Origin: CPC320 sp002684375 | GTDB taxonomy: Bacteria; Pseudomonadota; Alphaproteobacteria; Rhodobacterales; Rhodobacteraceae | Direction of reading: 5' to 3' | Assembly: GCA_965662545.1 (NCBI GenBank) | Contig: CBFIHZ010000007.1 | Location: 54,446-118,445, forward strand | DNA: 64,000 nucleotides | Shown here: in pieces, positions 35,396-43,821 of the stretch | Layout of the letters: every line of letters starts with the position of its first letter | Position numbering within the stretch: position 1 is the first letter of the stretch | Position numbers and translations under genes: made by a program | The notes under the pieces: generated by a model | Database searches by the model: none | The model's input: the letters and a program-made list of their open reading frames with translations, nothing else | Told to the model about the DNA's origin: nothing

Positions 35396-36700
35396 ATGAC
35401 CGCTCTGACACCGCAAGACACCGCTGAGTATATCGCACAATCGGCACAAAACGCCTGGACCGTTCCGGGCCTACCAAGCGATATTGCGTTGCGCCCGATC
35501 AAAACCATCGGAGTGATTGGTGCCGGGACCATGGGCGGCGGGATTGCAATGAATTTTGCCACGGCCGGCCTGCATGTCAAAATTGTCGAGACCACTCAAG
35601 AGGCGTTGGATCGCGGCCTATCCGTAGTGCGAGGGCATTATCAACGCAGCGCAGACAAGGGGCGGTTTCCACAATCTGAGGTAGAGGCTCGCATGGGCCG
35701 TTTTGAAGGGTGTCTGGCCATAGCCGATCTGGCCGGTTGCGATCTGATCATCGAGGCGGTGTTCGAAGAGATGGACCTCAAGCGCAAAATATTCACCGAG
35801 ATTGACCGGATTGCAAAACCCGGTGCCATTCTGGCTACCAATACATCGGCGCTGGATATAGACGCGATCGCCGCCATGACGTCACGGCCCCAGGACGTGA
35901 TCGGGCTGCATTTCTTTTCGCCGGCAAATGTGATGAAACTGCTGGAAATTGTGCGCGCAGATCACACAGGCGACGCTATCGTAGCGACCTGTATGGCGCT
36001 GGCCAAAACCATTAACAAAACCGCCGTTCTTGTGGGCGTCTGCCCCGGCTTTACCGGCAACCGCATCTTATTCAAACGGCAGGCTCAGGCCCTCAAACTG
36101 CTGCATCAGGGCGTCATGCCTTGGGAGGTGGATGCGGCGCTGAACAGCTTTGGATTTCGCATGGGGCCGTTCCAAATGGCCGATCTGGCAGGGCTGGATC
36201 TGGGCTGGTCAAAAGGTATAACCACCAAAAACCCGATCCGTGATGCGCTGTGCGAACTGGATCGCCGCGGCCAGAAAACCATGGCAGGATATTATGATTA
36301 TGACGCCACACGCACACCAACGCCCTCGCCGGTGTCGGCACAGGTCATCAAACGCGTGACCGGCGCCACCCCCGTTTCAATGCCGCCGCAGACCATCATC
36401 GAGACCTGTATTTACCCAATGATCAACGAGGCGTTGAAAATTCTTGAGGAAAACAAAGTCCAACGCCCCTCGGATATCGATGTGATCTGGCTTAACGGCT
36501 ATGGCTGGCCCGCAGATAAAGGCGGACCTATGTGCTATGGGGATCGTATTGGCGCTGCGACCATTCTGGCCAAAATGCAACAATTGGGCGATGAAGACGA
36601 TGCGTTTTCCCCAGCCAAACTTCTGGAAACGCTGGCTAAATCCGGCGAACGCTTTGTCGATATTGACACCGGCGGGCTAAAAACCGGCCGCCCCTCGTGA
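35396..36700 (+). CDS. 3-hydroxyacyl-CoA dehydrogenase, stand-alone
   Basis: The 434-residue protein oxidises 3-hydroxyacyl-CoA in beta-oxidation. It has the NAD-binding motif VIGAGTMGGGIA (about 40-51), GLHFFSPANVMKLLEIV with the catalytic His, PGFTGNRI, and two C-terminal 3HCDH domains. This is the C-terminal two-thirds of a FadB/FadJ protein without its crotonase domain; a linker-like start (residues 15-35) remains. The separate enoyl-CoA hydratase gene directly downstream could supply that activity. AAGGA lies before the ATG. First gene of the acyl-CoA region. Confidence 0.9.
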   Translation: MTALTPQDTAEYIAQSAQNAWTVPGLPSDIALRPIKTIGVIGAGTMGGGIAMNFATAGLHVKIVETTQEALDRGLSVVRGHYQRSADKGRFPQSEVEARMGRFEGCLAIADLAGCDLIIEAVFEEMDLKRKIFTEIDRIAKPGAILATNTSALDIDAIAAMTSRPQDVIGLHFFSPANVMKLLEIVRADHTGDAIVATCMALAKTINKTAVLVGVCPGFTGNRILFKRQAQALKLLHQGVMPWEVDAALNSFGFRMGPFQMADLAGLDLGWSKGITTKNPIRDALCELDRRGQKTMAGYYDYDATRTPTPSPVSAQVIKRVTGATPVSMPPQTIIETCIYPMINEALKILEENKVQRPSDIDVIWLNGYGWPADKGGPMCYGDRIGAATILAKMQQLGDEDDAFSPAKLLETLAKSGERFVDIDTGGLKTGRPS

Positions 36701-36722
36701 CCCTGTCCGAAAGGAATGACAG

Positions 36723-37499
36723 ATGAGCTATGAGTTTATCAGCACCGAACGCCACGGCCATATTTTGCAGGTCACGCTCAACCGCCCAGAGGTGTATAAT
36801 GCGATGCACCCGCCCATGCATCACGAATTGGCGCAGGTCTGGGACGCCTATTCAGTCGACGCTGATCTATGGGTTGCGGTCTTAACCGGCGCTGGCGACA
36901 AAGCCTTTACCGCAGGCAATGATCTTAAATTCACCGCAGCAGGCGGCAAGAGTAAAATGCCCCCCTCCGGCTTTGCCGGCCTGACCCAACGCTTCGATCT
37001 GGAAAAACCAATCATCGCGGCGGTCAACGGATTTGCCATGGGTGGCGGCTTTGAGACCGCGTTATCCTGCGACATTATTCTCAGCGCCGATACCGCGACC
37101 TTTGCGCTGCCCGAGGTCAAAGTGGGGTTTTTCGCCGCCGCCGGAGGTGTACAACGTCTCAGCCGCTATATCGGACGGCTGGCCGCGCAAGAACTGGTTT
37201 TGACCGGTCGCAGCATCACTGCCCAAGAAGCCCTCGCAATGGGTGTGGTCAATGCGGTGGTGCCAAAAGCCGAACTTCTCGATGCGGCGATGGCAAAAGC
37301 CACCCAGATCACGGCGGTGTCCCCGTCGGCGGTAAAAGCCAGCAAACGGGTGTTAAACGCGCTGGCAGTGGCTGAGGGACTGCCAGACAGTCTGGCCTAT
37401 AGCCGCGAGGTCGTCGCTGATCTGGCGCAGACCGAAGATTTCAAAGAGGGCGTGCAGGCCTTTGTCGAAAAGCGCAAACCAAAATGGCTGAACCGCTGA
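36723..37499 (+). CDS. Enoyl-CoA hydratase/isomerase family protein
   Basis: This 258-residue crotonase-fold protein shows AFTAGNDLKF and the oxyanion-hole region AAVNGFAMGGGFE followed by ALPEVKVGFFAAAGG. The usual catalytic Glu pair occurs in part: Glu is present in ALPEVKVG, while the first position is less clear. It starts 22 bases after the dehydrogenase gene with GAAAGGAA upstream. The two probably work in the same pathway, but substrate chain length is unknown. Confidence 0.88.
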   Translation: MSYEFISTERHGHILQVTLNRPEVYNAMHPPMHHELAQVWDAYSVDADLWVAVLTGAGDKAFTAGNDLKFTAAGGKSKMPPSGFAGLTQRFDLEKPIIAAVNGFAMGGGFETALSCDIILSADTATFALPEVKVGFFAAAGGVQRLSRYIGRLAAQELVLTGRSITAQEALAMGVVNAVVPKAELLDAAMAKATQITAVSPSAVKASKRVLNALAVAEGLPDSLAYSREVVADLAQTEDFKEGVQAFVEKRKPKWLNR

Positions 37500-37543
37500 C
37501 GACATGACGTCAAACCAGCCCCAGACCGAGAAAAGGCACACAG

Positions 37544-38368
37544 ATGGAACTGACAAATAAAGTAATAGTCATTACCGGTGCTGGGGGGGGGATCGGGCGC
37601 GCAATGGCGCTGAGATTTGCCGCCGAACGACCCCATAAAATCATCTGCGCCGACCTCGATCTCGCCGGCGCGCAGACAACCGCCAACCAAATCGGTGGCG
37701 TGGCATTGAAGCTGGACGTCGCGGTCGAAGCCGAGATTGCCACATTGATTGAGACCATCGAAACCAACATTGGCCCCATTGATCTGTTTTGTTCAAATGC
37801 CGGCATCAGTGTTGGCGGCGGCGTCGAGGTGCCCGATGATGACTGGCAAAGAACCTGGCAGGTCAACGTCATGGCGCATGTCTGGGCGGCGCGCCATCTG
37901 CTGCCGCGGATGACGGCGCGGGGTGACGGGTATCTGCTCAATACCGCCTCGGCCGCAGGGTTGCTTAATCAGGTCGGCGATGCGCCCTATGGGGTGAGCA
38001 AACACGCCGCCGTGGGCCTGGCGGAATGGCTGGCAATGAGCCACGGCGACGCCGGCATCAAAGTTTCGGTGTTGTGCCCACAAGCCGTGCGCACCGAGAT
38101 GACGCGCGGTCTTGAGGATCACGTTGCCAGCATAGACGGCATGATCGAGCCCGAAATGGTGGCCGACATCTGCGTAGAGGCCATCCGCCGCGAGACCTTT
38201 TTGATCCTGCCCCATAAAGAGGTCTTGGGCTATATGCGCGCCAAAACCGATAATTATGATCGGTGGATTGGCGGCATGCGCAAACTAAACCGCAAGTTTG
38301 GTATCTTTAAAGCACCAGAGAAAATCACAGGCCTGAAAGCGCCTGATCCGATAAAATCTGACCTTTAG
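37544..38368 (+). CDS. Short-chain dehydrogenase/reductase
   Basis: This is a classical SDR of 274 residues. The cofactor motif GAGGGIGRA is at about 12-20, SNAG at about 84-87 and the catalytic YGVSK near 150-154. Residue Asp after strand 2 (ADLDLA) suggests NAD(H). The coding sequence includes nine consecutive G bases (37583-37591) within the cofactor motif. It is the third gene of the run begun by the hydroxyacyl-CoA dehydrogenase. The substrate cannot be read from the sequence. Confidence 0.87.
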   Translation: MELTNKVIVITGAGGGIGRAMALRFAAERPHKIICADLDLAGAQTTANQIGGVALKLDVAVEAEIATLIETIETNIGPIDLFCSNAGISVGGGVEVPDDDWQRTWQVNVMAHVWAARHLLPRMTARGDGYLLNTASAAGLLNQVGDAPYGVSKHAAVGLAEWLAMSHGDAGIKVSVLCPQAVRTEMTRGLEDHVASIDGMIEPEMVADICVEAIRRETFLILPHKEVLGYMRAKTDNYDRWIGGMRKLNRKFGIFKAPEKITGLKAPDPIKSDL

Positions 38369-38433
38369 GTTCAGGGCCTCAGATTCAGGGGGCAAATTCA
38401 GACCCTCAGGTTCAGGCCATTGGATTCAGGGCG
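38369..38433. repeat. Degenerate 14-bp tandem repeat
   Basis: Five copies of a unit centred on TTCAGG begin at 38370, 38384, 38397, 38411 and 38425, a period of 13-14 bp. They fill the gap between two convergent stop codons, so the array lies in the 3' ends of both transcripts. No known function. Confidence 0.7.
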
Positions 38434-38880
38434 CTATATCCAGCGCCGCACCTTGGCCTGATAACTTTCAAACTCGTCGCCAAAACTTTTTCTCAAAGCC
38501 CGTTCTTCGGGTATGATTTGATAGGTTGTGATCACCCAGACAAACACCGCCAACACCGGCAGCGTAGCCCATGCCCCCAGCGCCAGTCCGGGGCCTGCAA
38601 TAATCGCTGCCATCCCAAGATACATCGGATTTCGACTGATTTGATACACCCCGCCGGTGACCAGAGTGCTCGAACGCGCCATCTCTTGCGGCAGGACGGT
38701 GGTTTCAACCCGATAAAACCCACGAATGGCAATCAGGACCAAGACCAACCCGGCCAAGCCAATCGCACTGGCAATCACAATCTGGCCAGGAAACCGCAGC
38801 ATCTGGCTTGGAAAAACTCCATCAAGGGCACCGATCACAAACAGACAAAGCAAGGTAAGGACTGGGGGGGAAATGCGCAT
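38434..38880 (-). CDS. Isoprenylcysteine carboxyl methyltransferase family membrane protein
   Basis: The 148-residue protein has four hydrophobic segments and the C-terminal methyltransferase motif of the ICMT/PEMT-like families: GGVYQISRNPMYLGM (about 80-94) and IPEERALRKSFGDEFESYQAKVRRW near the end. These enzymes use S-adenosylmethionine at the membrane; bacterial substrates are mostly unknown. GGAGAT precedes the ATG. It is convergent with the SDR gene. Confidence 0.85.
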   Translation of the reverse strand: MRISPPVLTLLCLFVIGALDGVFPSQMLRFPGQIVIASAIGLAGLVLVLIAIRGFYRVETTVLPQEMARSSTLVTGGVYQISRNPMYLGMAAIIAGPGLALGAWATLPVLAVFVWVITTYQIIPEERALRKSFGDEFESYQAKVRRWI

Positions 38881-39120
38881 AAAATATCTCCATTAAAAAT
38901 CAACAAGCCACCCCCGAAATTGCAAAAATGCTGAGGAGGCCTAGCATAAATCAAAAAGTTTTTCTTCGGTTTGTCAAATCTATATTCAGGATCGACGTGT
39001 TTTCAGCACACTGAGCTGCAAAACACCGACGGTCATAAGCTCGAACCCCGTCGTAAAACCGCTGCCACCAATGTCAGGAAACAGTGTCAGAGGGCAGTGC
39101 CATAGCCCAAAGTCACAGTG

Positions 39121-39990
39121 CTAGCGCGGCTCACGCACCGGCCGCATCAACCCCTCTTGGGCAACGCTGGCCACCAAGCGGCCCTCCTGGCTATAAATCG
39201 CACCACGGTTAAAACCGCGCGCGCCACCGGTAAAGGGGCTGTCCATGGTGTACAGATGCCATTGATCGAACTGGACTGGCGCATGAAACCACATTGCATG
39301 ATCCAAACTGGCAGTCATCACCCCACCCTTGAACCACGTCAGCCCGTGGGGCCGCAGCGAGGATCCCAGAAGGTTCATATCGGACGCATAGGCCAGCAGG
39401 CAATGCTGCATCTGCGGCGATTGACCCGCGGCGGGATGCATGCGGAACCACAGATGATTGAGATCCGGCGCTGGTTGCGGATTAAAATGATCAATCGGCG
39501 CCAGTTCGCGCACCTCGATCGGGCGCGGCCGGACATAATCTTTGCGGTACTGCTCAGGAATTTTATCAACGTTTTTCTGGCGTAATACATGGCGGTCATT
39601 CAAGCCCTCGGGCCCTTTGACCTGCGGCATTGGATGGTGATGCTGCCACCCATCTTCGGTAATTTGAAACGAGGCCGACAAGTTGAGAATCTGTTTGCCG
39701 TGCTGCAACGCAATCACCCTCCGGGTGGTAAAACTGCCGCCATCACGAGCGCGATCCACGCTATAAACCACCGGAATGCTCGGATCACCAGGACGGATAA
39801 AATACGCGTGCAGCGAATGGCACAGGCGGGTTTCTACCGTGTGGTAAGCCGCAGCCAGCGCCTGCGCCACCACATGGCCCCCAAAAATCCGCACGCTGGT
39901 CTCTCCGCCCGATCCGGTGCCACGGAACAGATCAAGCTCCAACCGCTCGAGATCCATCAGTGCCACAAGATCCTCAACAGTATCGGTCAT
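39121..39990 (-). CDS. tesB: Acyl-CoA thioesterase II (TesB family)
   Basis: TesB hydrolyses acyl-CoA to free acid and CoA. The 289-residue double-hotdog protein has FGGHVVAQALAAA near the N-terminus and the catalytic regions LDHAMWFH (Asp), YTMDSP (Thr) and ASVAQEGLMR (Gln). Its ATG overlaps the stop of the serine hydrolase upstream (ATGA). Along with that gene and an enoyl-CoA hydratase it forms a minus-strand unit inside the acyl-CoA region. The 240 bp downstream, to the next gene, are empty. Confidence 0.93.
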   Translation of the reverse strand: MTDTVEDLVALMDLERLELDLFRGTGSGGETSVRIFGGHVVAQALAAAYHTVETRLCHSLHAYFIRPGDPSIPVVYSVDRARDGGSFTTRRVIALQHGKQILNLSASFQITEDGWQHHHPMPQVKGPEGLNDRHVLRQKNVDKIPEQYRKDYVRPRPIEVRELAPIDHFNPQPAPDLNHLWFRMHPAAGQSPQMQHCLLAYASDMNLLGSSLRPHGLTWFKGGVMTASLDHAMWFHAPVQFDQWHLYTMDSPFTGGARGFNRGAIYSQEGRLVASVAQEGLMRPVREPR

Positions 39991-41324
39991 AGCATCCCTG
40001 CCCCACTGACCGGCGCGCCCACCTCAAAACTGTCCTGTTCCAAACCACCGCGGTCAACATTGCCGTCAACAAACGCCCCGTGCACCAATGCTTTAAGCTC
40101 GGCACGGGAGGGATAGGAACTGGAGGGCGCAAGCTGGGTCAAAAACACCACCGACAGATCAAGAACGTGGTCGATCCAAAACACCGTCGAGGCCATACCG
40201 CCCCAGCCAAAATCACCGATACTACCCGGGGCGCGCGCCCGCGCCGGATCCAGCACCACCGCACCGGCAAGGCCAAAACCAACACCCTGCATTGGCTGCT
40301 CGGCAAAACTTGTCGGTCCCATCGACGCAATATCACCCGCCAGATGGTTGCGCATCATGAACGCTACGGTTTGCGGCGACAGCAATTGCCCCTGCGGTCC
40401 TTCACCGCCTCTGCGCAGCATCTCGCAAAAGCGCATATAATCCTCCAGCGTGCTGACCAGACCGCCCCCACCAGAAAAACCCGCCGGGTTGCGAAAACAG
40501 CTGTCACCAGCGGAGTCTATCGTGCGCAGGATCGGCACCCCAGTTGGTGCCGGTTTCAAGCTCAACGCAGTATCGGGATGTGAAGCATATAATGTCGCAA
40601 ATCGTCGCAAATCGGTTTCGGGCACTGAAAATCCCGTTTCAATCATACCTAAAGGCGCGAAAATCTTATCGTGGAAAAAGCGATCCAGCGCGGTGCCCGA
40701 GACCTGTTCCACCACCCGACCCAGCACATCACTTGCCACCGAATATTCCCAGCGCGCTCCGGGTTTGAACGCCAGAGGCAGGGCGGCCACCCGCCCAACC
40801 ATCTCGGCCAGAGGCGTGCTGCCGCCGTCAAAGCCAATGCCAGCCTTGGCCATCGCCTGCGGCAGAACCCCTGCGTTAAACGCATAACTCAACCCGCTTG
40901 TATGGGTTAAAAGCTGGTGCAGCGTTGGCACCGGACAGGGTTCAAGCTGATCAATCCGCTCGGCCCCAGGGATCAACGCCTGCATGTCGCGAAAAGCAGG
41001 GATAAATTCTGAAACCGGCGTATCAAGAGAAAAAAAGCCCTGCTCAAAAAGCATCATCACCGCCACAGCGGTCACCGGCTTGGTCATCGAATAAATTCGC
41101 ACAATCGTATCGCGTTCAAACGGCAGCCCGGTCTCTATATCCCGCAACCCCGTCGCGTGATGATACACCTCGTGACCACCCCGGGCAATCAACACTGAAC
41201 TGCCCGCATATTTACCCTGCGCAACATAGCGCGCCATCCAGTCACCGATACGGTCCAGCCGTGCCCTGTCAAACCTCAGGCTTTGAAGCTTGCTTGTCGC
41301 ATCATCTGAGATCTCCGAAACCAT
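39987..41324 (-). CDS. Serine hydrolase, class C beta-lactamase fold
   Basis: This 445-residue protein is a penicillin-binding-like esterase/beta-lactamase family member. The nucleophile motif SMTK is at 79-82, the YSV tyrosine motif occurs in WEYSVASD and a late HGAF segment could provide the KTG-like strand. No signal peptide is visible, so it is probably cytoplasmic, arguing for esterase or thioester hydrolase rather than antibiotic resistance. It is sandwiched between an enoyl-CoA hydratase (5-base gap) and tesB (overlap). Confidence 0.85.
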   Translation of the reverse strand: MVSEISDDATSKLQSLRFDRARLDRIGDWMARYVAQGKYAGSSVLIARGGHEVYHHATGLRDIETGLPFERDTIVRIYSMTKPVTAVAVMMLFEQGFFSLDTPVSEFIPAFRDMQALIPGAERIDQLEPCPVPTLHQLLTHTSGLSYAFNAGVLPQAMAKAGIGFDGGSTPLAEMVGRVAALPLAFKPGARWEYSVASDVLGRVVEQVSGTALDRFFHDKIFAPLGMIETGFSVPETDLRRFATLYASHPDTALSLKPAPTGVPILRTIDSAGDSCFRNPAGFSGGGGLVSTLEDYMRFCEMLRRGGEGPQGQLLSPQTVAFMMRNHLAGDIASMGPTSFAEQPMQGVGFGLAGAVVLDPARARAPGSIGDFGWGGMASTVFWIDHVLDLSVVFLTQLAPSSSYPSRAELKALVHGAFVDGNVDRGGLEQDSFEVGAPVSGAGML

Positions 41325-41329
41325 CGCGG

Positions 41330-42085
41330 CTAGCCAATTATCCGCGACATCGCCGCTTTGGTTTCAGCCGTAAACCAACCGTCGGGTGGCGTATTGGCGC
41401 CATTTGCCATCGCGTTTTCGATCGTCTCGATCACCGGTCCGCGCATCTGGCGCTTAACTTCGGCATACGTGCCGGGCGGGATCGCTGCATAGTCTTGCGC
41501 CACGCTCACCGCGCGCGCCATCACCGCATCCCCGTCTTCAATAATGTCCACAATCCCCGCCGCCAAAGCCGCCTCAGCCCCAATGGGGTGACCGCCGAGC
41601 ATCAGCCGCCGCAAATCATTCGACGCCAGTGTTGCACGGGCAATCGCCAGCGGTCCAACCGGAAAATTGGCGCCAACCCGCACCTCCGCCAGCCCAAAAC
41701 GCGCCTTGAGGCTGGCAATTCGGTAATCGCTGGCAAGCACCAGAAAAAAGCCCCCCGCAATCGCCGCACCACTTGCGGCAACAATGGTAGGTTTTGGAAA
41801 GCCAAACAGTTTGGTAAAGTTGACATTGAGACCTCGCACCATGGCTTGCTGGTCTTTAAGGTCAAAACCCAACGCCTCTTTAAGATCCATCCCGGCTGAC
41901 AATACCTTGCTGTTACTTGCCAAAATCACCGCTTTGACGGCTGTATCGGCCTGCAGCCTGTCCAAATGGGCGCCCAACAGGTCCAAAAAGTCGCTGTTCA
42001 AAGCATTCACTGGCGGACGGTTCAAGACGAGACGGGTGACACCCCCCTCAAGATCCTCGCGGATCAACCAGTTTTCAATGCTCAT
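41330..42085 (-). CDS. Enoyl-CoA hydratase/isomerase family protein
   Basis: This second crotonase-fold protein has 251 residues, with PPVNALNS near the N-terminus, KVLSAGMDLKEAL and the oxyanion region AASGAAIAGGFFLVLASDYRI. The Gly of the usual Glu-containing motif LAEVRVG is kept. The start at 42085 gives the standard N-terminus; the frame is open to 42151 but adds atypical residues. It heads the minus-strand unit with the serine hydrolase and tesB. The 198-bp gap to the divergent SDR gene probably has both promoters. Confidence 0.87.
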   Translation of the reverse strand: MSIENWLIREDLEGGVTRLVLNRPPVNALNSDFLDLLGAHLDRLQADTAVKAVILASNSKVLSAGMDLKEALGFDLKDQQAMVRGLNVNFTKLFGFPKPTIVAASGAAIAGGFFLVLASDYRIASLKARFGLAEVRVGANFPVGPLAIARATLASNDLRRLMLGGHPIGAEAALAAGIVDIIEDGDAVMARAVSVAQDYAAIPPGTYAEVKRQMRGPVIETIENAMANGANTPPDGWFTAETKAAMSRIIG

Positions 42086-42283
42086 AAACGGGCTCCTCAT
42101 TGCTGTTTTGAAACGAAAGGCGCGCGCCTCACATCTCAAGCTTACGCCCATGGGTATTTATGTGCAATCTTGACACCACGCCTTTTTGAAAGCACGCGGC
42201 TCTTGCCACGCTTGAGTGATATTTATACAGTTTTACGCAAAGGTGGATCAAACTGTCTTTAAGAGATAAAAAGCGAGCCACAT

Positions 42284-43105
42284 ATGACAATGACCCCCAG
42301 TGTTTTGTTCGATCTTAGTGGTAAAACTGCCTTGGTCACTGGTGGTGCCACGGGTATCGGCCGCATGGCAACAACCGGATTGATGGCGGCAGGCGCGCGG
42401 GTGCTGATCGCGTCGCGCAAAGGGGATGCCTGTGTTGCAGTGTCAACCGAGTTGAACGGTCTCGGCCTATCGGGCACCGCCGAGGGTTTCGGCGGCGATG
42501 TGGGCTCAGAGATCGGGATTGCAAAGCTATGCCAAGACATTGCGCAACGCACAGACAAGCTGGATATTTTAATCAACAATGCCGGGCGCACCTGGGGTGC
42601 ACCGCTGGGGCATTTTCCCTTTGAGGCCTGGGAGAAGGTCATGACACTGAATGTCGCCGGGATGTTCCATCTGACGCAAAGCCTCTTGCCGTTACTGTCT
42701 GCTGCGGCCACGGATGAAGATCCCGCACGGGTGGTCAACACCGGCAGCGTTATGGGTGAGGTGCCCATGGGCGACAAAGTCTATTCCTATGCGGTATCAA
42801 AAGCAGGCGTCCATCACATGACCCGAATTCTGGCAAAGGATCTGGCAGCACGTCGCATCACCGTCAATGCCCTAGCCCCAGGGCCTTTCCCCTCGAAAAT
42901 GACCGCCTTTGCCGTCGAACAGCAAGACGGGGAAACGCGCGTTGCCTCTCGCGTACCTCTCGGGCGCATCGGACGGCCGCATGACGTAGCGGCAGCCTTG
43001 CAATTTCTCTGCGGGCATGGTGGATCCTATGTCACTGGCGCGGTGATCCCGCTGTCGGGCGGCATCAATGTGGGCACCGGGCCTGAAATTTTTGGAGATC
43101 ACTGA
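42284..43105 (+). CDS. Short-chain dehydrogenase/reductase
   Basis: This 273-residue SDR has GGATGIGR at about 21-28, NNAGRTWGAP at about 91-100 and the catalytic YAVSKAG around 168. A Ser in NTGSVMGE fits the tetrad. The basic residue after strand 2 (ASRKGD) hints at NADP preference. It resembles the SDRs that oxidise or reduce 3-hydroxyacyl-CoA or related intermediates, and it is followed after 3 bases by a MaoC-type hydratase, which supports that reading. Confidence 0.87.
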   Translation: MTMTPSVLFDLSGKTALVTGGATGIGRMATTGLMAAGARVLIASRKGDACVAVSTELNGLGLSGTAEGFGGDVGSEIGIAKLCQDIAQRTDKLDILINNAGRTWGAPLGHFPFEAWEKVMTLNVAGMFHLTQSLLPLLSAAATDEDPARVVNTGSVMGEVPMGDKVYSYAVSKAGVHHMTRILAKDLAARRITVNALAPGPFPSKMTAFAVEQQDGETRVASRVPLGRIGRPHDVAAALQFLCGHGGSYVTGAVIPLSGGINVGTGPEIFGDH

Positions 43106-43108
43106 AGC

Positions 43109-43567
43109 GTGGAGAAAATCACCCGTCAGGATATGGCCGCACTGGTAGGCAAACATGCCGGGACCTCTAAATGGTTCGTGATCGATCAAACCCGCATTGA
43201 TACCTTTGCGGATGTCACCGAAGACCATCAATACATTCATGTCGATCCTGACGCTGCCAAACAAAGCCCGTTTGGGACAACCATCGCACATGGGTTTTTG
43301 ACCCTGTCGATGCTGTCTGCGATGATCTATGATGGCGTGCCCGACATCGAGGGTGCAACAATGGGGGTGAACTATGGCTTTAACAAAATACGATTTCTAT
43401 CTCCGGTGGCGGCAGGCGCCCGAATTCGGGCGCATTTCACCTTGCAAGACTATACCGAACATAAAGCAAATGAGGCCACCACCGTCTGGGATATCCGCAT
43501 CGAGATCGAAGGTCAAAACCGGCCAGCGCTGATCGCTGAATGGATTGGGCGGCGTTATTATGCCTAA
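43109..43567 (+). CDS. MaoC family enoyl-CoA hydratase
   Basis: The 152-residue hotdog-fold protein carries the hydratase 2 motif: TFADVTEDHQYIHVDPDAAKQSPFG with the catalytic Asp and His (about 33-45), then TIAHGFLTLSML. These enzymes hydrate trans-2-enoyl-CoA, giving the R-3-hydroxy product. The start is a GTG three bases after the SDR stop. The SDR and MaoC gene are probably one functional pair in acyl-CoA turnover. Confidence 0.9.
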   Translation: MEKITRQDMAALVGKHAGTSKWFVIDQTRIDTFADVTEDHQYIHVDPDAAKQSPFGTTIAHGFLTLSMLSAMIYDGVPDIEGATMGVNYGFNKIRFLSPVAAGARIRAHFTLQDYTEHKANEATTVWDIRIEIEGQNRPALIAEWIGRRYYA

Positions 43568-43717
43568 ACGCTTAATACTTGACGCCCTCTGCAACCTTAC
43601 CTTCAGGCCGACCCCAGAGAACCGCAGCATAAAATACGGATTGCCCATTGCCAAACACCTGTCGCACGCGCATCACAGCGCAAAAATTTGGGCTAAAATA
43701 ATACAAAGGAGACACCC

Positions 43718-43810
43718 ATGCGTGACCTCATAACCCTTTCCACCCTCAATACCGTCGCCGCGGCGCACGCCGAACCAAAGCCGTCCCCCCGCACGACGCG
43801 CATTTCATGA
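43718..43810 (+). CDS. Possible small protein or leader peptide of 30 residues
   Basis: A short frame has an excellent ribosome-binding site (AAAGGAG at 43705-43711, six bases before the ATG). It encodes MRDLITLSTLNTVAAAHAEP and ten more residues ending in RIS. Its TGA overlaps an ATG at 43807 that is in frame with the flavoprotein gene (ATGA), as in translational coupling. There is no recognisable domain. It could be a regulatory upstream peptide or a chance frame. Confidence 0.35.
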   Translation: MRDLITLSTLNTVAAAHAEPKPSPRTTRIS

Positions 43811-43821
43811 GAGGCAAAACT

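Noticed and set aside
39987..41324. Antibiotic-resistance beta-lactamase
   Set aside because: The SxxK motif is present, but there is no signal peptide and the gene sits between acyl-CoA genes, so an esterase-like role is more likely.
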